From Casuarina equisetifolia (taxonomy: Eukaryota; Streptophyta; Magnoliopsida; Fagales; Casuarinaceae), in contig CM052355.1 of the NCBI GenBank assembly GCA_028551475.1, forward strand, positions 26,253,580 through 26,317,579: DNA of 64,000 nt. The letters run 5' to 3'. The position numbers were made by a program, and so were the translations under genes. Below, piece after piece: positions 20,641-33,063 of the stretch (the stretch's first letter is position 1; every line of letters begins with the position of its first letter). Under the pieces are notes generated by a model. That model ran no database searches and was not told the DNA's origin. It was given only the letters and a program-made list of their open reading frames with translations.

Positions 20641-20832
20641 AAAAAATACTAACATATGAGCCCACAAGTGCATTTCACAAGCCTGATTTCCGAGAAATTA
20701 ACAACTTAAACAAACCAAATTTGCTTTGAAGAATCCGAATACCATCGAAATAGTAGAGAAAGAGAGAGAGAGAAAAAAAAAGATTGAAAAAGACCTAGAG
20801 AGAGAGAGGGAGAAAGAAAGAGTGGGAGAAAC
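20641..20832. repeat. Upstream block of the 154 aa gene with GA-rich tract (unit 1)
   Basis: Diverged copy of 18605-18792. It includes GAGAGA runs at about 20757-20812, which in plants can bind BPC-type GAGA factors. It lies upstream of the 154 aa gene and is kept in every unit, unlike the partner copy. Confidence 0.75.
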
Positions 20833-20939
20833 TTGTCCCAACTATGGTGGGGTCTCTTCATGCCATAACTGTTTTTCGCGGGCGCTTTTTACGGTGAAAT
20901 AGCCAATGAGGGATGTTTTTAAGGGCGAGAAAGGGAGAG

Positions 20940-21164
20940 GAATCTGTCGCTCCCGCTCGGTCGCTCTATCATGTGTCTCTGTTTCTCGCTTTCTCTCGCT
21001 TGGTCACTTTAACTCTGTGTTCTTTGTTTCTCTCTCCCTCTCTCTTTTCTGTTTATGTTTCTCTATTCTATTGCTCCCTAGCTCTCCCTCTCTGTTACCT
21101 ATTTCTCGCTCGATTTCTCTGCATCTATCTCTCCCTCTCTGTTCCTCACAATATAGATATTTCC
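20940..21164 (+). promoter_or_regulatory. Long CT-rich leader of the 154 aa gene (unit 1)
   Basis: A pyrimidine-rich stretch (ctctccctctct repeated) with a CCAAT sequence at about 20901. No clear TATA box is seen. Because CT repeats lack stops, two frames stay open here. The in-frame extension to a Met at 20913 is considered an artefact of composition. Confidence 0.5.
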
Positions 21165-21696
21165 ATGGCGCCTCTCACTCTCCTCCTCCTTGCTATCATG
21201 GTAGAAGTTGCTCTTGTCCTTGCTGTTATCCCTCTCTCTCACACGCTCCCTGAATTTGTTGCTAGGATAGAGCCACTGTACCAGTTGATACTGGTACAGC
21301 TTGTCACCTTCCTTGCTGTTGCTGATTTTCACATAAGAACGACGCCTGGGTTAGAATGGTTGAAAATCCTACGCACTGCAACTCCTTCCTTACTGGCCAC
21401 CATAATTATCATGGTCCTGTTTCTCAATATCAATAGTCTCCTGATGATCAAGAACCCTCCAGTGGAGGTCAATTTCGCAGGCCATGTCTCTGTGATCACA
21501 CAGAAGCTCAATGTCTTTTTTACAGGTAATTTCTTTATCTTTTCTTTCCCTATTTAGCTCACATTCACTGTCTTGACCGTAAACTTCTACAGGAACTTTG
21601 TTATTGCTCTGTCTGCTGATACACATCATGCATAGGATTGCTAGTGAGCTTACTTCCATGGTGCGGGCCAGAAATCCAGCACATATACCTCTTTGA
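21165..21696 (+). CDS. Small multi-pass membrane protein, distantly BAP31-like, 154 aa (unit 1)
   Basis: Exon 1 is 21165-21525 and exon 2 is 21593-21696, with a phase-1 GT-AG intron (tacag|gtaatt ... ctacag|gaactt) and a 154 aa product. The start at ttccATGGCG has a good context. The 214 aa alternative from 20913 only adds translated CT-rich leader. Hydrophobic segments lie at about residues 3-22, 40-55, 75-95 and 117-133. IMVEVALVLAVI, LLMIKNPPVE and LLCLLIHIMHRIASEL line up in order with the AE-ALIL, MVKIQNR and LFLALMIDRLHHYIREL parts of plant BAP31-type ER proteins. The usual C-terminal coiled coil is missing. The family assignment is tentative. Confidence 0.78.
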
Positions 21697-21732
21697 ACCA
21701 GATAAGATAATGAAGAGTTACTGAACAGATAA

Positions 21733-21989
21733 TTGATGGATGATTTTTTTATTTTGAATTGGTTTTGTTGATGATATATTTGATGGATGATTTTCTTAGT
21801 TTGAATTGGTTATGTTGATGATATATTTCACGGATGATTTTTTTTTTTTTTAGTTTGAATGGATTATTTTGATGACATATTTAATGGTATTAATATTTTG
21901 ATGATATATTTGATGGTATTAAAATTTTGATAATATATTTGATGGTATTAGTATTTTGATAATATATTTGATGGTATTAGTATTTTTCC
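21733..21989. repeat. Minisatellite downstream of the 154 aa gene (unit 1)
   Basis: About two copies of a ttgatggatgatttt... motif of roughly 54 bp are followed by four copies of a 29 bp unit (gat(g/a)atatatttgatggtatta...). AT-rich. The same array occurs at 39248-39504 and 56751-57007. Confidence 0.85.
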
Positions 21990-22978
21990 AATACATTTAG
22001 CTCATTGGCCGGTTACCATTTTTTCTTTACTTATTTTTTCTTTTCAATGCCACGTCGCCGTTAGCTTCAACCATGAAACCCAAACGCGCTGATGGGAATA
22101 CGTGGATCCGGTCGTGCACCGTTGGTCCACGGAGCCCAATTTCTTGCTTAAGCGTGCAAAGGGAGACACTGAAGCAAGAGGGTGGTACAAAATACCTTCT
22201 TCTTCGGTCATATTCGATCCATCATGCTACATGTTGCAATTAAATTTATTTTAGCTTACCAGAGAACCAATAACTTCGCAACCGCATGTAATATATATTT
22301 AAAAAAATGCTCCTATTTGTTATAAAAATCACACATTTTTCTCAACAAAAAACTATTTAATATTAATTTAATTATTAAAACTTTCTGTATTTACATTGTG
22401 TAAGAAATTTTTGAATATATATATTTTGATTGATTAGAATATCTTTTCAAATAAAAAAAATACCCCTTAAACCTTAACTATTGTTATTATTGTTGTTGTT
22501 ATTTTTGTTATTGTTATTCTTCTTTAAGGAATTTACCAACTAAATTTTCACCTCATAAGTGGTCTAATTGTCTACAATTATTTCAACCACCGATCCAATT
22601 ATGCATGTTGGTTGACTTTCTCGTCGTAATAAGTATTGCATTCAATTGGGTCAATACTCAAAAAAATAAAGTTTTATATTAATACTCTAAAAAACATAAG
22701 AGGGTAGAAGCTGTACGCAGCTAAAATAGAGAAGACCCTCTTAAGCACCGAAAAAGGATCAACGCAAAATATCAGTGGCATCAACTAGAAAGGAAAGGAA
22801 CTTCGAAACATACCAGGGTCTCTATAATTCCTTGGACCACGCACTCCATCAAATTAACCCAATAATATTACCAAAAACTAGAGTACAGATAATCGAGGCT
22901 GGCTTCTTTTATTTTTTGTTCTCGGATCTTCGCGGGTCGCTTCTGGGGTCGTGGATCGGAGCTGTGGGTTTTGCCCAA
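21990..22978. other. Non-coding end of unit 1
   Basis: AT-rich sequence with a TTG/TTA microsatellite-like stretch near 22483-22525. An open frame at 22775-22999 spans the unit boundary but resembles no protein I know. The counterparts are 39505-40492 and 57008-57995. Confidence 0.5.
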
Positions 22979-23916
22979 ATCTCTTCGTTCTTGACTTGAA
23001 TCTTTCTGGACTAAGTCTCAAATCTATAAACCGGTTTCTTCTTCAACAGATCCATGTGTTTTAGGTTTCATAATCACTCGATTTTATCACCCCTTTCTCG
23101 TTCGTTCAACCTGGTCTTAGAAGAACTTCACGGGTCGCTTCTTTTTCTCCACAAATCACTTTAATAAAAGCATGGGTTTCATAGATTAGGTTTCTCTCTT
23201 CATAAAGCATGCCAGGCTGCATGGATTCCGTCGTCGTACAGCTCGGATTTAGCTCGGGAGCGTTGAACCGGGTCTGGGTCGGGGATTTGGGTCGTGAACT
23301 GGACTGCCGGATCACGCGGGCCTGCATGGACTCGGCTGGATTACGGAACTTTATCTCTGCATGCTAGGCTGGTTTTGTTGAACAAAACGGGGCCGAAAAG
23401 TACCGGGCCTTGGACTTCTAATTTGGGCTCACTAACTGGAGTGCACTGTTGGGTTTCACGGAGCGAAGGGGCTACATAAACTAACCTTCTAAATCAATTT
23501 TCCTACAAAATATTCATATATTTTTTTCCTTACATTAAAAAAAATACAAACAATAAAATAATATATTATTTCTAATAAATCTTAACCACTTTTAGGAAAT
23601 TTTTTGCTTTATAATATTTGATATTATAATTTACACTTCTTCATTTCCTATAGTACATAAATCGTAAAAAATATTTAAACATAAATTTTAAAATGTTTTG
23701 TCACATTTTCATGAAATATATTTCTTTTTTACTTTTCATTATCTTCAAAATAACAATGGAATCACAATATTCCTAACAAAGTTCGCATACCAAGATCCTG
23801 AACCTATGTTCGGAGTGACGTCTTGCTTTGAGTACATAACTTAGATGCTTAAGCTTGGGCCTATATTGATGCTCTAGCTTTGTTTATATAGGTTTGGAGG
23901 TCCGGTTTAGGAGCCC

Positions 23917-24754
23917 AGACTAGAGGTGACAAATGGGATGCCCAAGTTTAGGGTCCAATTGGACTCTAAGGTGTGGGAACAAGTTTCAGATGGTTAGATT
24001 CAGGTATACAGGTTTGTGCCTAGGCTTGGACCTTTGTTCAGCAAGTACCTTAGTTCGGGATCTTATGTGCAGTAAGCAAGTTTGGATTTGTAGGTTCTGT
24101 ACTAGGTTTGGATTCCCAAACCTAGACCTTACCCACACTAGTGATGGACCCAAATCAAGGCCCTGATCTTGGGCCCCCAGACTAGAGGTGACAGATGGGA
24201 TGCCCAAGTTTAGGGTCCAATTGGACTCTAAGTGTGGGAATGAGTTTTAGATGGTTAGATTCGAGTATACAGGTTTGTGCCTAGGCTTGGACCTTTGTTC
24301 AGCAGGTACCTTAGATCGGGATCTTATGTACAGTAAGCAAGTTTGGATTTGTAGGTTCTGTACTAGGTTTGGATTCCTAAACCTAGACCCCACCCACACC
24401 ATTGATGGACCCGAATCAAGGCCTTGATCTTAGGCCCCCATACTAGAGGTGACAGATGGGATGCCCAAGTTTAGGGTCCAATTGGACTCTAAGGTGTGGA
24501 AACAAGTTTTAGACGGTTAGATTCGGGTATACAGGTTTGTGCCTAGGCTTGGACCTTTGTTCAACAGGTACCTTAGATCGGGATCTTATGTGCAGTAAGC
24601 AAGTTAGGATTTGTAGGTTTTGTACTAGGTTTGGATTCCCAAACCTAGACCCCACCCACACTAGTGATGGACCCGAATCAAGGCCTTGATCTTGGGCCCC
24701 CAAACTAGAGGTGATAGATGGGATGCCCAAGTTTAGGGTCCAATTGGACTCTAA
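23917..24754. repeat. 262 bp tandem satellite (unit 2)
   Basis: Same satellite as at 939-1777. The second monomer has lost one base, which closes its open frame and shows that the frames are not under coding constraint. Confidence 0.92.
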
Positions 24755-25387
24755 GATGAGGAGGTGACTTGTCAATTCTATATGATAAAGTAAGATTGTT
24801 ACTTATTTATGATAATGTTAGTGAGGTTGCATTTATTATGATCTACAACTTTTTTGAATAATATATTTCTTTCTTTTCTATTTGGTACAAAAAAATAAAT
24901 GGAAGAATAACTCTAAGCATGAAAAATAATCAACAAGAAAGAATACCGAGTTCTATTACAAATTAATTAATATCGAGTTCTATTACAAATTAATTAGCTG
25001 TAATGACTTTAATTTGCACATTACAACAATAAAACATTTCATGTTGTCAGAACAATGGTTTAACATAAAGCTTATGCAAAAGAAAGCTGAGTCAAGCCCT
25101 AGCTTCATCTTCCCCAGATACACCTTTTACTAGTTCACATGATCTTGTCACCTTTTCGTGACAGTTTCTTAAAAAATCAAATTTTGTAGGTTTAGCGAAA
25201 GTGTGTAGTGTGGCCTACAGCTCGACCACATAGAATTGCATTTGTTGGTTTTGGATATTCATCTCTCCAGGAATTTGCAGAAGAATAGACGCGGAGATAG
25301 AATTGTTGGCCTAAATATTGGCGAGCCCAATTCTCAGACCTTACATTCCACATTCCCACATTATCCAGGGGCATGTAAATTGCAGTC
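24755..25387. repeat. Large inverted repeat, left arm (unit 2)
   Basis: Matches 28561-29120 in reverse complement. It retains the ggaagaataactctaagcatg segment that unit 1 lost; that segment also has its partner in the right arm. Confidence 0.88.
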
Positions 25388-27444
25388 CATGACTGAGGAT
25401 AGAACTGTAATAAGAACAATTTATACAAGAAAATATTCATAAGTTCTCTCAGAGAAAGCGGCATGTTTTGCTGTTAGGTAGATTTCAGATATGAATGGAC
25501 TAGTGAAATGAAAAGATATTGTTTAGGTCTTGTAGAACACACAAACTAATTGAGTTCTCAAAAAGATTTCGCAACGTATCTGTACAGTGCAACGAGAAAT
25601 TGTGTCTCTTAAATTGTAACTCAATTTACTTGCAGGTGACCACTGCCCTCCATCCATCCTGCGGATCACAAAATGATCATATCATCAAAAATCAAGAATA
25701 CGAAATTGCTTCACTTTTGAAAATAGTAGGAAATGGCAATAAACACATCTGATTTTGCAACTTGCTATAGAACTTACTAAAATCTTATGTATAAACAAAC
25801 CTACCCAACGACAAAGAAGTTATGGCCATCTATGTGCCATGACTGCACAGTGTCTTCCGGATTCTCGAACACAATTTCAACAAAGCCTTTGAAGTCAGCA
25901 CCCATAACTGAAGTTTAGAGGTAAGCACCACCACCAGTCGGATTGTCTGGAATGCTTCCAACGGAAAATACCCCTGGGATCTTAAAGAAGTCGGCAAGCT
26001 TAAGTGGTGTATCAACTAGGATGAAGGATACATTATTGACAGCATATCTCTGCTTGCCATTGGTAACTTGAGCAGAGCTAGCAAGTCTGAAGGTACGGGT
26101 GGTGTTAATCATTCCATAATGGTAAGAACCTTGGGGATTAGGTCTTGGCCGATTTGCAGTGAGATTCCGTCTGGTTTGATACATGATACAAAATAAGTAA
26201 GCTACTATTTGGTTATTACTAGAAAGGTTCAGAAAATCAAAAACATGTAATAGGCAACACAACTGCATCAAAAACTACTTACACAGTTGGTCTATTCTCA
26301 GAACCATTAGTTGAAACAAGGTCAATCTGTATCACATATCGCTTAACTATGGGTGTTACAAGCACAAGATAAGTTCTTAGGTTCCACATACCATTACCAG
26401 TCCGGTACTTTATAACATCACTTAGTTTTTCTTCCTATAACAAGCCACGCATACGATCAGCTTTCATTTAGAAAGTAATAGCAAAGTGTACATGAGAGAT
26501 TGGGCTTGTTCTAGAAACCAATCAATCTGAGTAGTTGGCCCACCTAGAGGGGGGCCGGAAGCACTACCTGCTGAGTTACTGTAATGAAGAATCGTGGTTG
26601 ATGTGAGCACTTGAGAGGTAAAATGAGTTGAGACCACAATGTAGTAATCTTGTGGTGGCTGATCCGCAGTGACCAGTACCGAGTAGGATTGTCCCAGATG
26701 GACGTCAAGGGAGTCATAAATATTTTGGAGCATATGGGTTCCTTCCACCTCTACCAATAGGATCTTGTGACCCTGGAATCTGACATTAATGGAGGTTGTA
26801 AGCCCCACATTGGATATCCGAAACCTGTATGTCTTGCCTGCCCGAAAATTTTGATATAAGTTTTATTAACACCAAAGTTATATCAATATAAGGGACTAAA
26901 CAATTTCGTAGCAATCCTACTTATCAAAATTATTTACCTTGATCAACTGTGAATGTATTCCCATTTGAACCACAACCACTAATAAGAAGTCCATGAGGGA
27001 AGGGGAGATCACTCCCATTCTCTAAAATTGCTCTCAAATCCTGCATCATTCGAAAAAAGACAGTTAATAGACAAATAGAACATGCTTATATGCACCCAAG
27101 TAGTTATATTTACAAATTTTTGCCAGATCAGAGAATACACTCTATACAATGAGGTCTTTAAGCAAGCACTTACATTGTGATTCTTTTTGTACCAATCACT
27201 GGCTAATAGGAAGAAATCCCTAGTGGGAGGTGGGAAAGGTACAGGAATGATTGAGCGGCTAGCGATTCTGATTCCACCATATCCCCCCGCGGCCTTGTGT
27301 AACGCAAGGGAAGGGAAGTAGAAGTAGCTGCCAATCTAATCCTTGACTTGGAGAACATAAGTGAAGTTCTACCCTGGCGGGATGGGGCAGTTTGTGCTGT
27401 AGACTCCATCCTGCCATGAGTTCCTTCTCTGCTGGACACCATTC
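25192..27444 (-). pseudogene. SKS multicopper oxidase-like pseudogene (unit 2)
   Basis: Same six exons, same missing 5' exon, same two shared stops (27336-27338 and the TAA after GGAYL) and same mutated donor as in unit 1. It has an additional private TAG at 27369-27371, where units 1, 3 and 4 have a Gln codon in PPGQNF. The protein-level changes between units are few. Confidence 0.9.
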
Positions 27445-28560
27445 CTAAACAAAGAACGATGGCAGCTTCCAGTTAGTGAATGTCAAATTATCTACTGGTC
27501 CTAGCAAAGACTATCAACCGAATTTGGTAAAGATACATAAAACTAGCTTTTGCAATCCACATTAGAAACCGTGCCTTTCAAACATTTCTCTTTGCCCTGC
27601 TTTTAGTTGGGATAATCCTTAAGCTTGCTTCATGCCCGCAATTAGAATCAATTGGAACCATCATTTGCCTAGTCCAGGAGGCCACAATCAACATGATCTA
27701 GAAGTTAACTCCATTTTGACACGATTATGAATTGTATAATATAATATTAAGAACTTGATATTACACAAGACCCAGGTGATTCCGTCCATTTAGATAATTC
27801 ATTTTGTGAACTCTAAGTCTAATATGAATTCTATGAGGCTTTTCACTCTTTGCTGAGCTGAAGTTTCACCAAAATGAGTACCTGCCAATTCCAATCACCT
27901 TTTGAAACCTGAAACCAAAATGCCATCATTTTAAGACTTGGAGCTCAGTGTTCTGGACCCAATTCGAAGCTCAGTGTCTTGGACCCAAAGAATTGGGTTC
28001 ATTCTAGCCGTTTGGATTTGCCTGGTGGAAGTTGGTAGATTCTAAGTGGGAGCTACAATAGAGATAATCCAACAGCAAAACTAATAATAGTGATAGTTGC
28101 TCCATTTATTGATAATATGGCGGCAAAGCCAAGAACTTCTACAGCTTTTAGAGATATTAATACACTATATATATTATCGATTTTTTTCCAACACACTTAA
28201 GTTACCCTAGTCTTGTAATTTCTCCTATCATGCCGCTCTTCATATTTGTTCATTGCTACAATTATCCTCTACAATATAGAAAGCTTTGGTGGCTGGAGAG
28301 AGAGTCTAGCATTGATGCTTTAGCCATAGCAAAATTTTACACGTAGTTAGTAACATGCTACGGCAATTCCAAGGAACAATGAGAGCCCAATAATCATGAA
28401 ATTGGGCCTGACAAAGTTTGAAAGGCCTCATAGAATTTGTGTTAGGCTTAGAGTTCACAAGAGGAATTATATAATTATTATTTTTAATATTTTAAAATTT
28501 TGACATCAAAATTTTTTGAGAGAAAACATATGAATATTTTCTTGTGTAAATTGTCCTTTT

Positions 28561-29120
28561 CACTAGGGCAGTTTACATGCCCCTGGATAATCTGGGAATG
28601 AGGAACGTAAGGTCTGAGAACTGGGCTTGCCTTGCAAATCCCTAGAAAGATGAATATTCGAAACCAACAAATGCAATTCTGTGGACACTACACGCCTTCA
28701 CTAAACCTATAAAATTTGATATTTTAAGAAACTGTCACGAAAGGGTGACAGGATCACGTATGTGAACTAGTTATAGGTGTATCTACAAATGATGAAGCTG
28801 CGGCTTGAGTTGAGCTTTCTTTTGCATAAGCTTTATGTTAAACTATTGTTTAGACATTAGAAAATATTTTATTGTTGTAATGTGTAAATTAAAGTCATTA
28901 TAGATAATTAATTTTTAATGGAACTTGGCATTCTTTTTCATTGATTATTTTTCATGCTTGGAGTTATTCTTTCATTTTTTTAATTTGTTCCAAATAGAAA
29001 TATATATATATATTATTCAAAAAAGTTGTAGATCATAATAAATGCAACCCTAATAACATTATCATAAATGAGTAACAATTTTAATTTTTTTACATAGAAC
29101 TCACAAGCCACCTTCTCATC
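28561..29120. repeat. Large inverted repeat, right arm (unit 2)
   Basis: Reverse-complement partner of 24755-25387, containing the degenerate inverted fragment of the last SKS exon. Confidence 0.87.
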
Positions 29121-29586
29121 ATCAATTCTTGGAAAGTTCAAATGAAATAGAAGCAAAATATCAATATAGACAAAATAAATATGAAGCTATAATTTATAAA
29201 TTCCTTAGATGATTAGCACCCTTTTAAACTCACATTTTAGTCGTATTTCGTCCACCAAAACTTAAAACTACTATTTTAACCTCTTATTTAAAATTCATTT
29301 CAAATTGGATACTTTTGCCACGCCCTTTCTTTTTGACAAAGCCTTCTAAATTTTGACCGATTTTTGGTCTATTTCATGAAACTTAATGACTTAATTTAGC
29401 TTTTCAAAGTTTGAGTTTTCGCAAACTTGGATTGGTGTTGTCATCCAAATTTTTATTTTTGCAAAATAATAAGGGACTCATTGTTGAGAAAAACATCACT
29501 GAATATAAAAATGATACTTGAATTGTTAGAAAGAAAGAAGGAAAGATTCATTTTGCTGGAAATTACTTGAACTTTCTGCAGGACAT

Positions 29587-30891
29587 TCACCTATCATCCC
29601 AAAACAGACCAACTAGTAATAGACACGACCAAAATGCGCATAGGACAAAGATACTAGAATACTCAAATGCTAGGTAAAGGAATTCAATGACTAGTAGACA
29701 GTAAATGGCAGCTTCATTATAAGGAAGGATTTCTCCAGAACGAGCAAGCCAATTGGGTTGCCCGAGATCTCCGTGTTGCACGTTCAGCAGGACAAGGCTT
29801 TCCACATACTTCTCAGAATAAAAAGACGTTGCCGGGCCACGGAAGGGAAGACCCACAGTCCGCTGGCTGCTTTGTTCGTAAGAAAATAATTTTCCCCCCT
29901 TATTTAGCAGAACATTACCACACTCCCCAAAGCCTATCACCCGATCTGGAGATTTTACATTGTTGATATCAAACAGTTTGGTCCAAGATTCAACCACTCC
30001 ATACTCTTTCATCACCCACACGGATATTGAATCCTCCACCATGCTGTTGCGGAGGACAAGAGCAAGCATACCGTCGACAACAACAACGCTCCAGTTATGC
30101 AGCACTTGTAAACTCCTGGGCATACCCACTTCACGAAACGTATCATCCTCCATATCAAACGATACGATCACATTGCGTCGCGCACCCGGATGCTGTTGTG
30201 GAACGATCGCTGGCCAGTGGACTGCGCAGTTTAGGAAAGCTAACGAGAAACACTCCTGAAGATAATAGAGAGGACCGGGGTCCATAATAGTGCGCCAAGT
30301 GCGGGTTCGAAGCGTATAAATCTGAACCAAACATGGGATTGGACGGATGGGACTGCGTATAAATTTGTTATGATACGCAATCCTCACCAATTTGTAATCA
30401 TCGGTCTTAGGAGCATACCCAAAGCCATGACACAATCCAGACAAACCTTGAGCTCTGATTCCAACATTAGGATTCGGAAGGGTTATGACTTTCTGAATAG
30501 AAGGGTTCCAAAGAAAATATGAGCCATTTAAGGGAACCACAAACTCAGTAGCGAGACAAAGTAGGCCATTGGATGAACCCACTATGAACTTTGACTGGTT
30601 GATTTGCCGGTGTATGCTGCGCCATTCTATGAAATTGCGGCAGTGGAAAGGGTCGTCGAAAGAGGGAAGAGTGAGACGCCCTATCTTAAGGTGGTCGTCG
30701 AAATGGGCGAGGAAAAGATATGGTGGCTGTTTGGGGTTGGAACGAGAGCGATTGAGGTGGGTGGTGATGAAGTGGGGGCTGGAGATGAGAAAGCACCATG
30801 TCTTAGAAACACACTTGAATCTGATAATTGCCTTCACCGGTAACCAGGACAGAATCTCGAAGAGAACCCCATCTGGAAGACCGTCTGACAT
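29587..30891 (-). CDS. F-box protein with hydrophobic tail (unit 2)
   Basis: Intact 434 aa copy of the gene at 7005-8309, using the MSDGLPD start. It differs in the tail (Asn for Ile after GEILPY, Ser for Asn in YSNIF) and nowhere that disrupts the F-box or FBA motifs. The 3' flank has one copy of the 425 bp block. It is probably functional if the promoter is, and adds dosage to the array. Confidence 0.88.
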   Translation of the reverse strand: MSDGLPDGVLFEILSWLPVKAIIRFKCVSKTWCFLISSPHFITTHLNRSRSNPKQPPYLFLAHFDDHLKIGRLTLPSFDDPFHCRNFIEWRSIHRQINQSKFIVGSSNGLLCLATEFVVPLNGSYFLWNPSIQKVITLPNPNVGIRAQGLSGLCHGFGYAPKTDDYKLVRIAYHNKFIRSPIRPIPCLVQIYTLRTRTWRTIMDPGPLYYLQECFSLAFLNCAVHWPAIVPQQHPGARRNVIVSFDMEDDTFREVGMPRSLQVLHNWSVVVVDGMLALVLRNSMVEDSISVWVMKEYGVVESWTKLFDINNVKSPDRVIGFGECGNVLLNKGGKLFSYEQSSQRTVGLPFRGPATSFYSEKYVESLVLLNVQHGDLGQPNWLARSGEILPYNEAAIYCLLVIEFLYLAFEYSSIFVLCAFWSCLLLVGLFWDDR

Positions 30892-31849
30892 CGTCTTTCT
30901 CTGGGTAGCAATTGAAGAGATTCGGTTTTGATAAATAGATGAATTCTGGCAGATTACCTGAATAGCAAAGGAGTGCAAAGATAAAAACAATCAAATTATA
31001 AAGTCAGCTCTAAAAATAAAAAAATAAAAAAGCTTTTATAAGATAGAAAACAAAGAAAAAGTTAATAACATCAAAATTTAAAAGGTAAGAAAAATCACTT
31101 CCCTTTCTTGCTGCGTGATTTACCAAAAGAAAAAGAAGAAGACACTTCTTCAAGTCAATGACCATGAAGGTAACTCAAAGGACTTAAGTATCAACATAGT
31201 AAGTTTCGTTATTCTTTTTTGGTACATTGCTGACTAATTAGTAGCAGTCCCTGCTAAAAATGTTTTATCAAATCGTTCTTGCCGAATAAATCAAAAGAAA
31301 TCGCAAACTAGTATCATGGTGTCTTCATGCCTATTAAAAGCTCACTTTTTTTTTTCCTTTTTCTTTTCTCTAATCTACTTCTTCACAAAGGAGCAGACTC
31401 ATTTTAAGTTAAAAGTGGGAAACCTCATGAAAAGAGAAATTTCTGATTAGGCATGATTTGGAAAATATCTCTTATGAAATGAGAATATCAAACGAACCTT
31501 TTGCTGTAAAGTGTAGCTTTAGGAAAACTTCAAAAATTTAAGCAAATATTTTCCAAACTAGAGAGGATGTATTACCAAAAAAAAAAAAACCTTAAATATT
31601 TATGATGCAAACTCTTTACAAAACAAGTTTCCTTTTACTATTGGGCATCGTGAATATTGCCTCAAAAATTACAAAAGATATCTTTCTTTTTTTGGAGAAA
31701 TATGCAAGACCCAAAATGAGAGGTGATTTCATTATTATGTGGAAGGATTTAATTAGAGTTGATGAAGATTTCTAATAATTTGATAATTGATTTGTAAGTA
31801 CAGGAATATCTCACCAATCAAAAATAACAAGATATGAGTATTTAATGAC

Positions 31850-32068
31850 CTAATTTGGCTCTTTGTTTTCAAAGTTTGAAGAAACATCAGCTGAATATGC
31901 AAAAATAAGTACATAGCAAAGCCCAAAAATGACATTGCCAACATTACGAAGGATTGCTCCATTACGAGCACGCCAATTGGGCAACCACTTCTAGTCACTC
32001 AACACAGCCACATACAACGAATGGGCCTCCAAGGGGCAAGACTCCATAAGAGGAAGAATTCGCCGCAA
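31850..32068 (-). pseudogene. Fragment resembling the F-box tail (unit 2)
   Basis: Counterpart of 9266-9484. A TAG interrupts the frame before NWRARNG, supporting pseudogene status. Confidence 0.5.
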
Positions 32069-32272
32069 GATAATCTAGTACAACGATGCTTCTGCACCTT
32101 TCGACGTGTCAAAAGGCCATATGGGGTAGGTTGGAAAGCTTGTAAACAGCAAAGAATAGATCATCAATTGTGATAAAACGCAAGCATACCTACTCTGTTG
32201 TACAAGTGATTAAAGTTACTAGGATTTGCATTGTACAAGTGATACAATGCAAGCAAAAGTTCCTAGATTCAT

Positions 32273-32665
32273 CTCGTCGCCTTCCTCAATGTTACTGATT
32301 TCCACCTGAGAATGACGGCCGGGTTAGAATGGATACAGTTACCACACGCTATAGGCCCTCCCTTGCTAGCCACCATAATTTTCATCAACGGTCTCATGAT
32401 AATCAAAAATCGTCTAATGGAGGTTGCAAACGACAATTTCGCAAGTCATGTCTCTGTGCTCACACCGGAGATCAATGTCTTTCTCATAGGTATTTTTTTC
32501 TCTCCTTTTTCTCTCTTTAGTTCACATTCACTATCTTGATGTTAAATCTTTGTAGGAACTTTGATATTCCTCCTTCTGCTCATACACGCCATGCATCGGA
32601 TTGCAAGTGTGCTTACTTACATGGTACATGTCAGAAATTTTGCAAATCCACCTTCCGAACGATGA
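32273..32665 (+). pseudogene. N-truncated third membrane-protein paralogue (unit 2)
   Basis: Exons 32273-32489 and 32556-32665, identical in structure to the unit 1 copy. The frame and splice sites are preserved, and the start region is missing. Confidence 0.68.
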
Positions 32666-33063
32666 TGTTGAATCGGACAATAAAATAGAGAATTACTAAA
32701 TAGACAATCTAGTAAGTATTGATCGATCGATTCTCTGGCAAGTGGAAAAACACCTTACAGCTTTCATTATCCGCTGTGACGTTTCGTACAGAGTCCACAG
32801 GTGTTTATCCATTTTTATGTTGCTCTCTCTGCTCATGCCGGGAAACTGCCTGCAATTTCTTGATTGTTTCTAAATTAAAATGCTTCCGCCTGAGTACTGT
32901 ATGACTCCCTGTGAAAAAAGTTGGTGATGTGAAAGGTCTTGAGTAAATAAAGTCATTATAACTTTGCTTAGCACCAAGAGTTTTTTATTTCCTAAGTGAT
33001 GTGAAAGGTCTTGACAAAACTCTTTTGAACAATTTTTGAAAGAAAATTTGCCTCTTTGTTTCC

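Larger units (their letters stand above)
1..22978. repeat. Tandem segmental duplication, unit 1 (long, divergent copy)
   Basis: Position 1 matches 22979, 40493 and 57996, and the order of all features is the same in each unit. This copy differs from the others by scattered substitutions. It also carries an extra 4.25 kb block (11252-15506), an extra block at 17811-18801 and an internal 425 bp tandem duplication (6125-6976), and it lacks 30 bp near 1915. The left boundary is only the window edge, so the true phase of the unit is unknown. Confidence 0.95.

Noticed and set aside
20913..21164. N-terminal extension making the 154 aa protein 214 aa
   Set aside because: The extra residues are a translation of CT-repeat leader, another frame is open over the same stretch, and the ATG at 21165 has a better context and matches the paralogue's start.
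22775..22999. 74 aa open frame spanning the unit boundary
   Set aside because: Not recognised. It probably stays open by chance.
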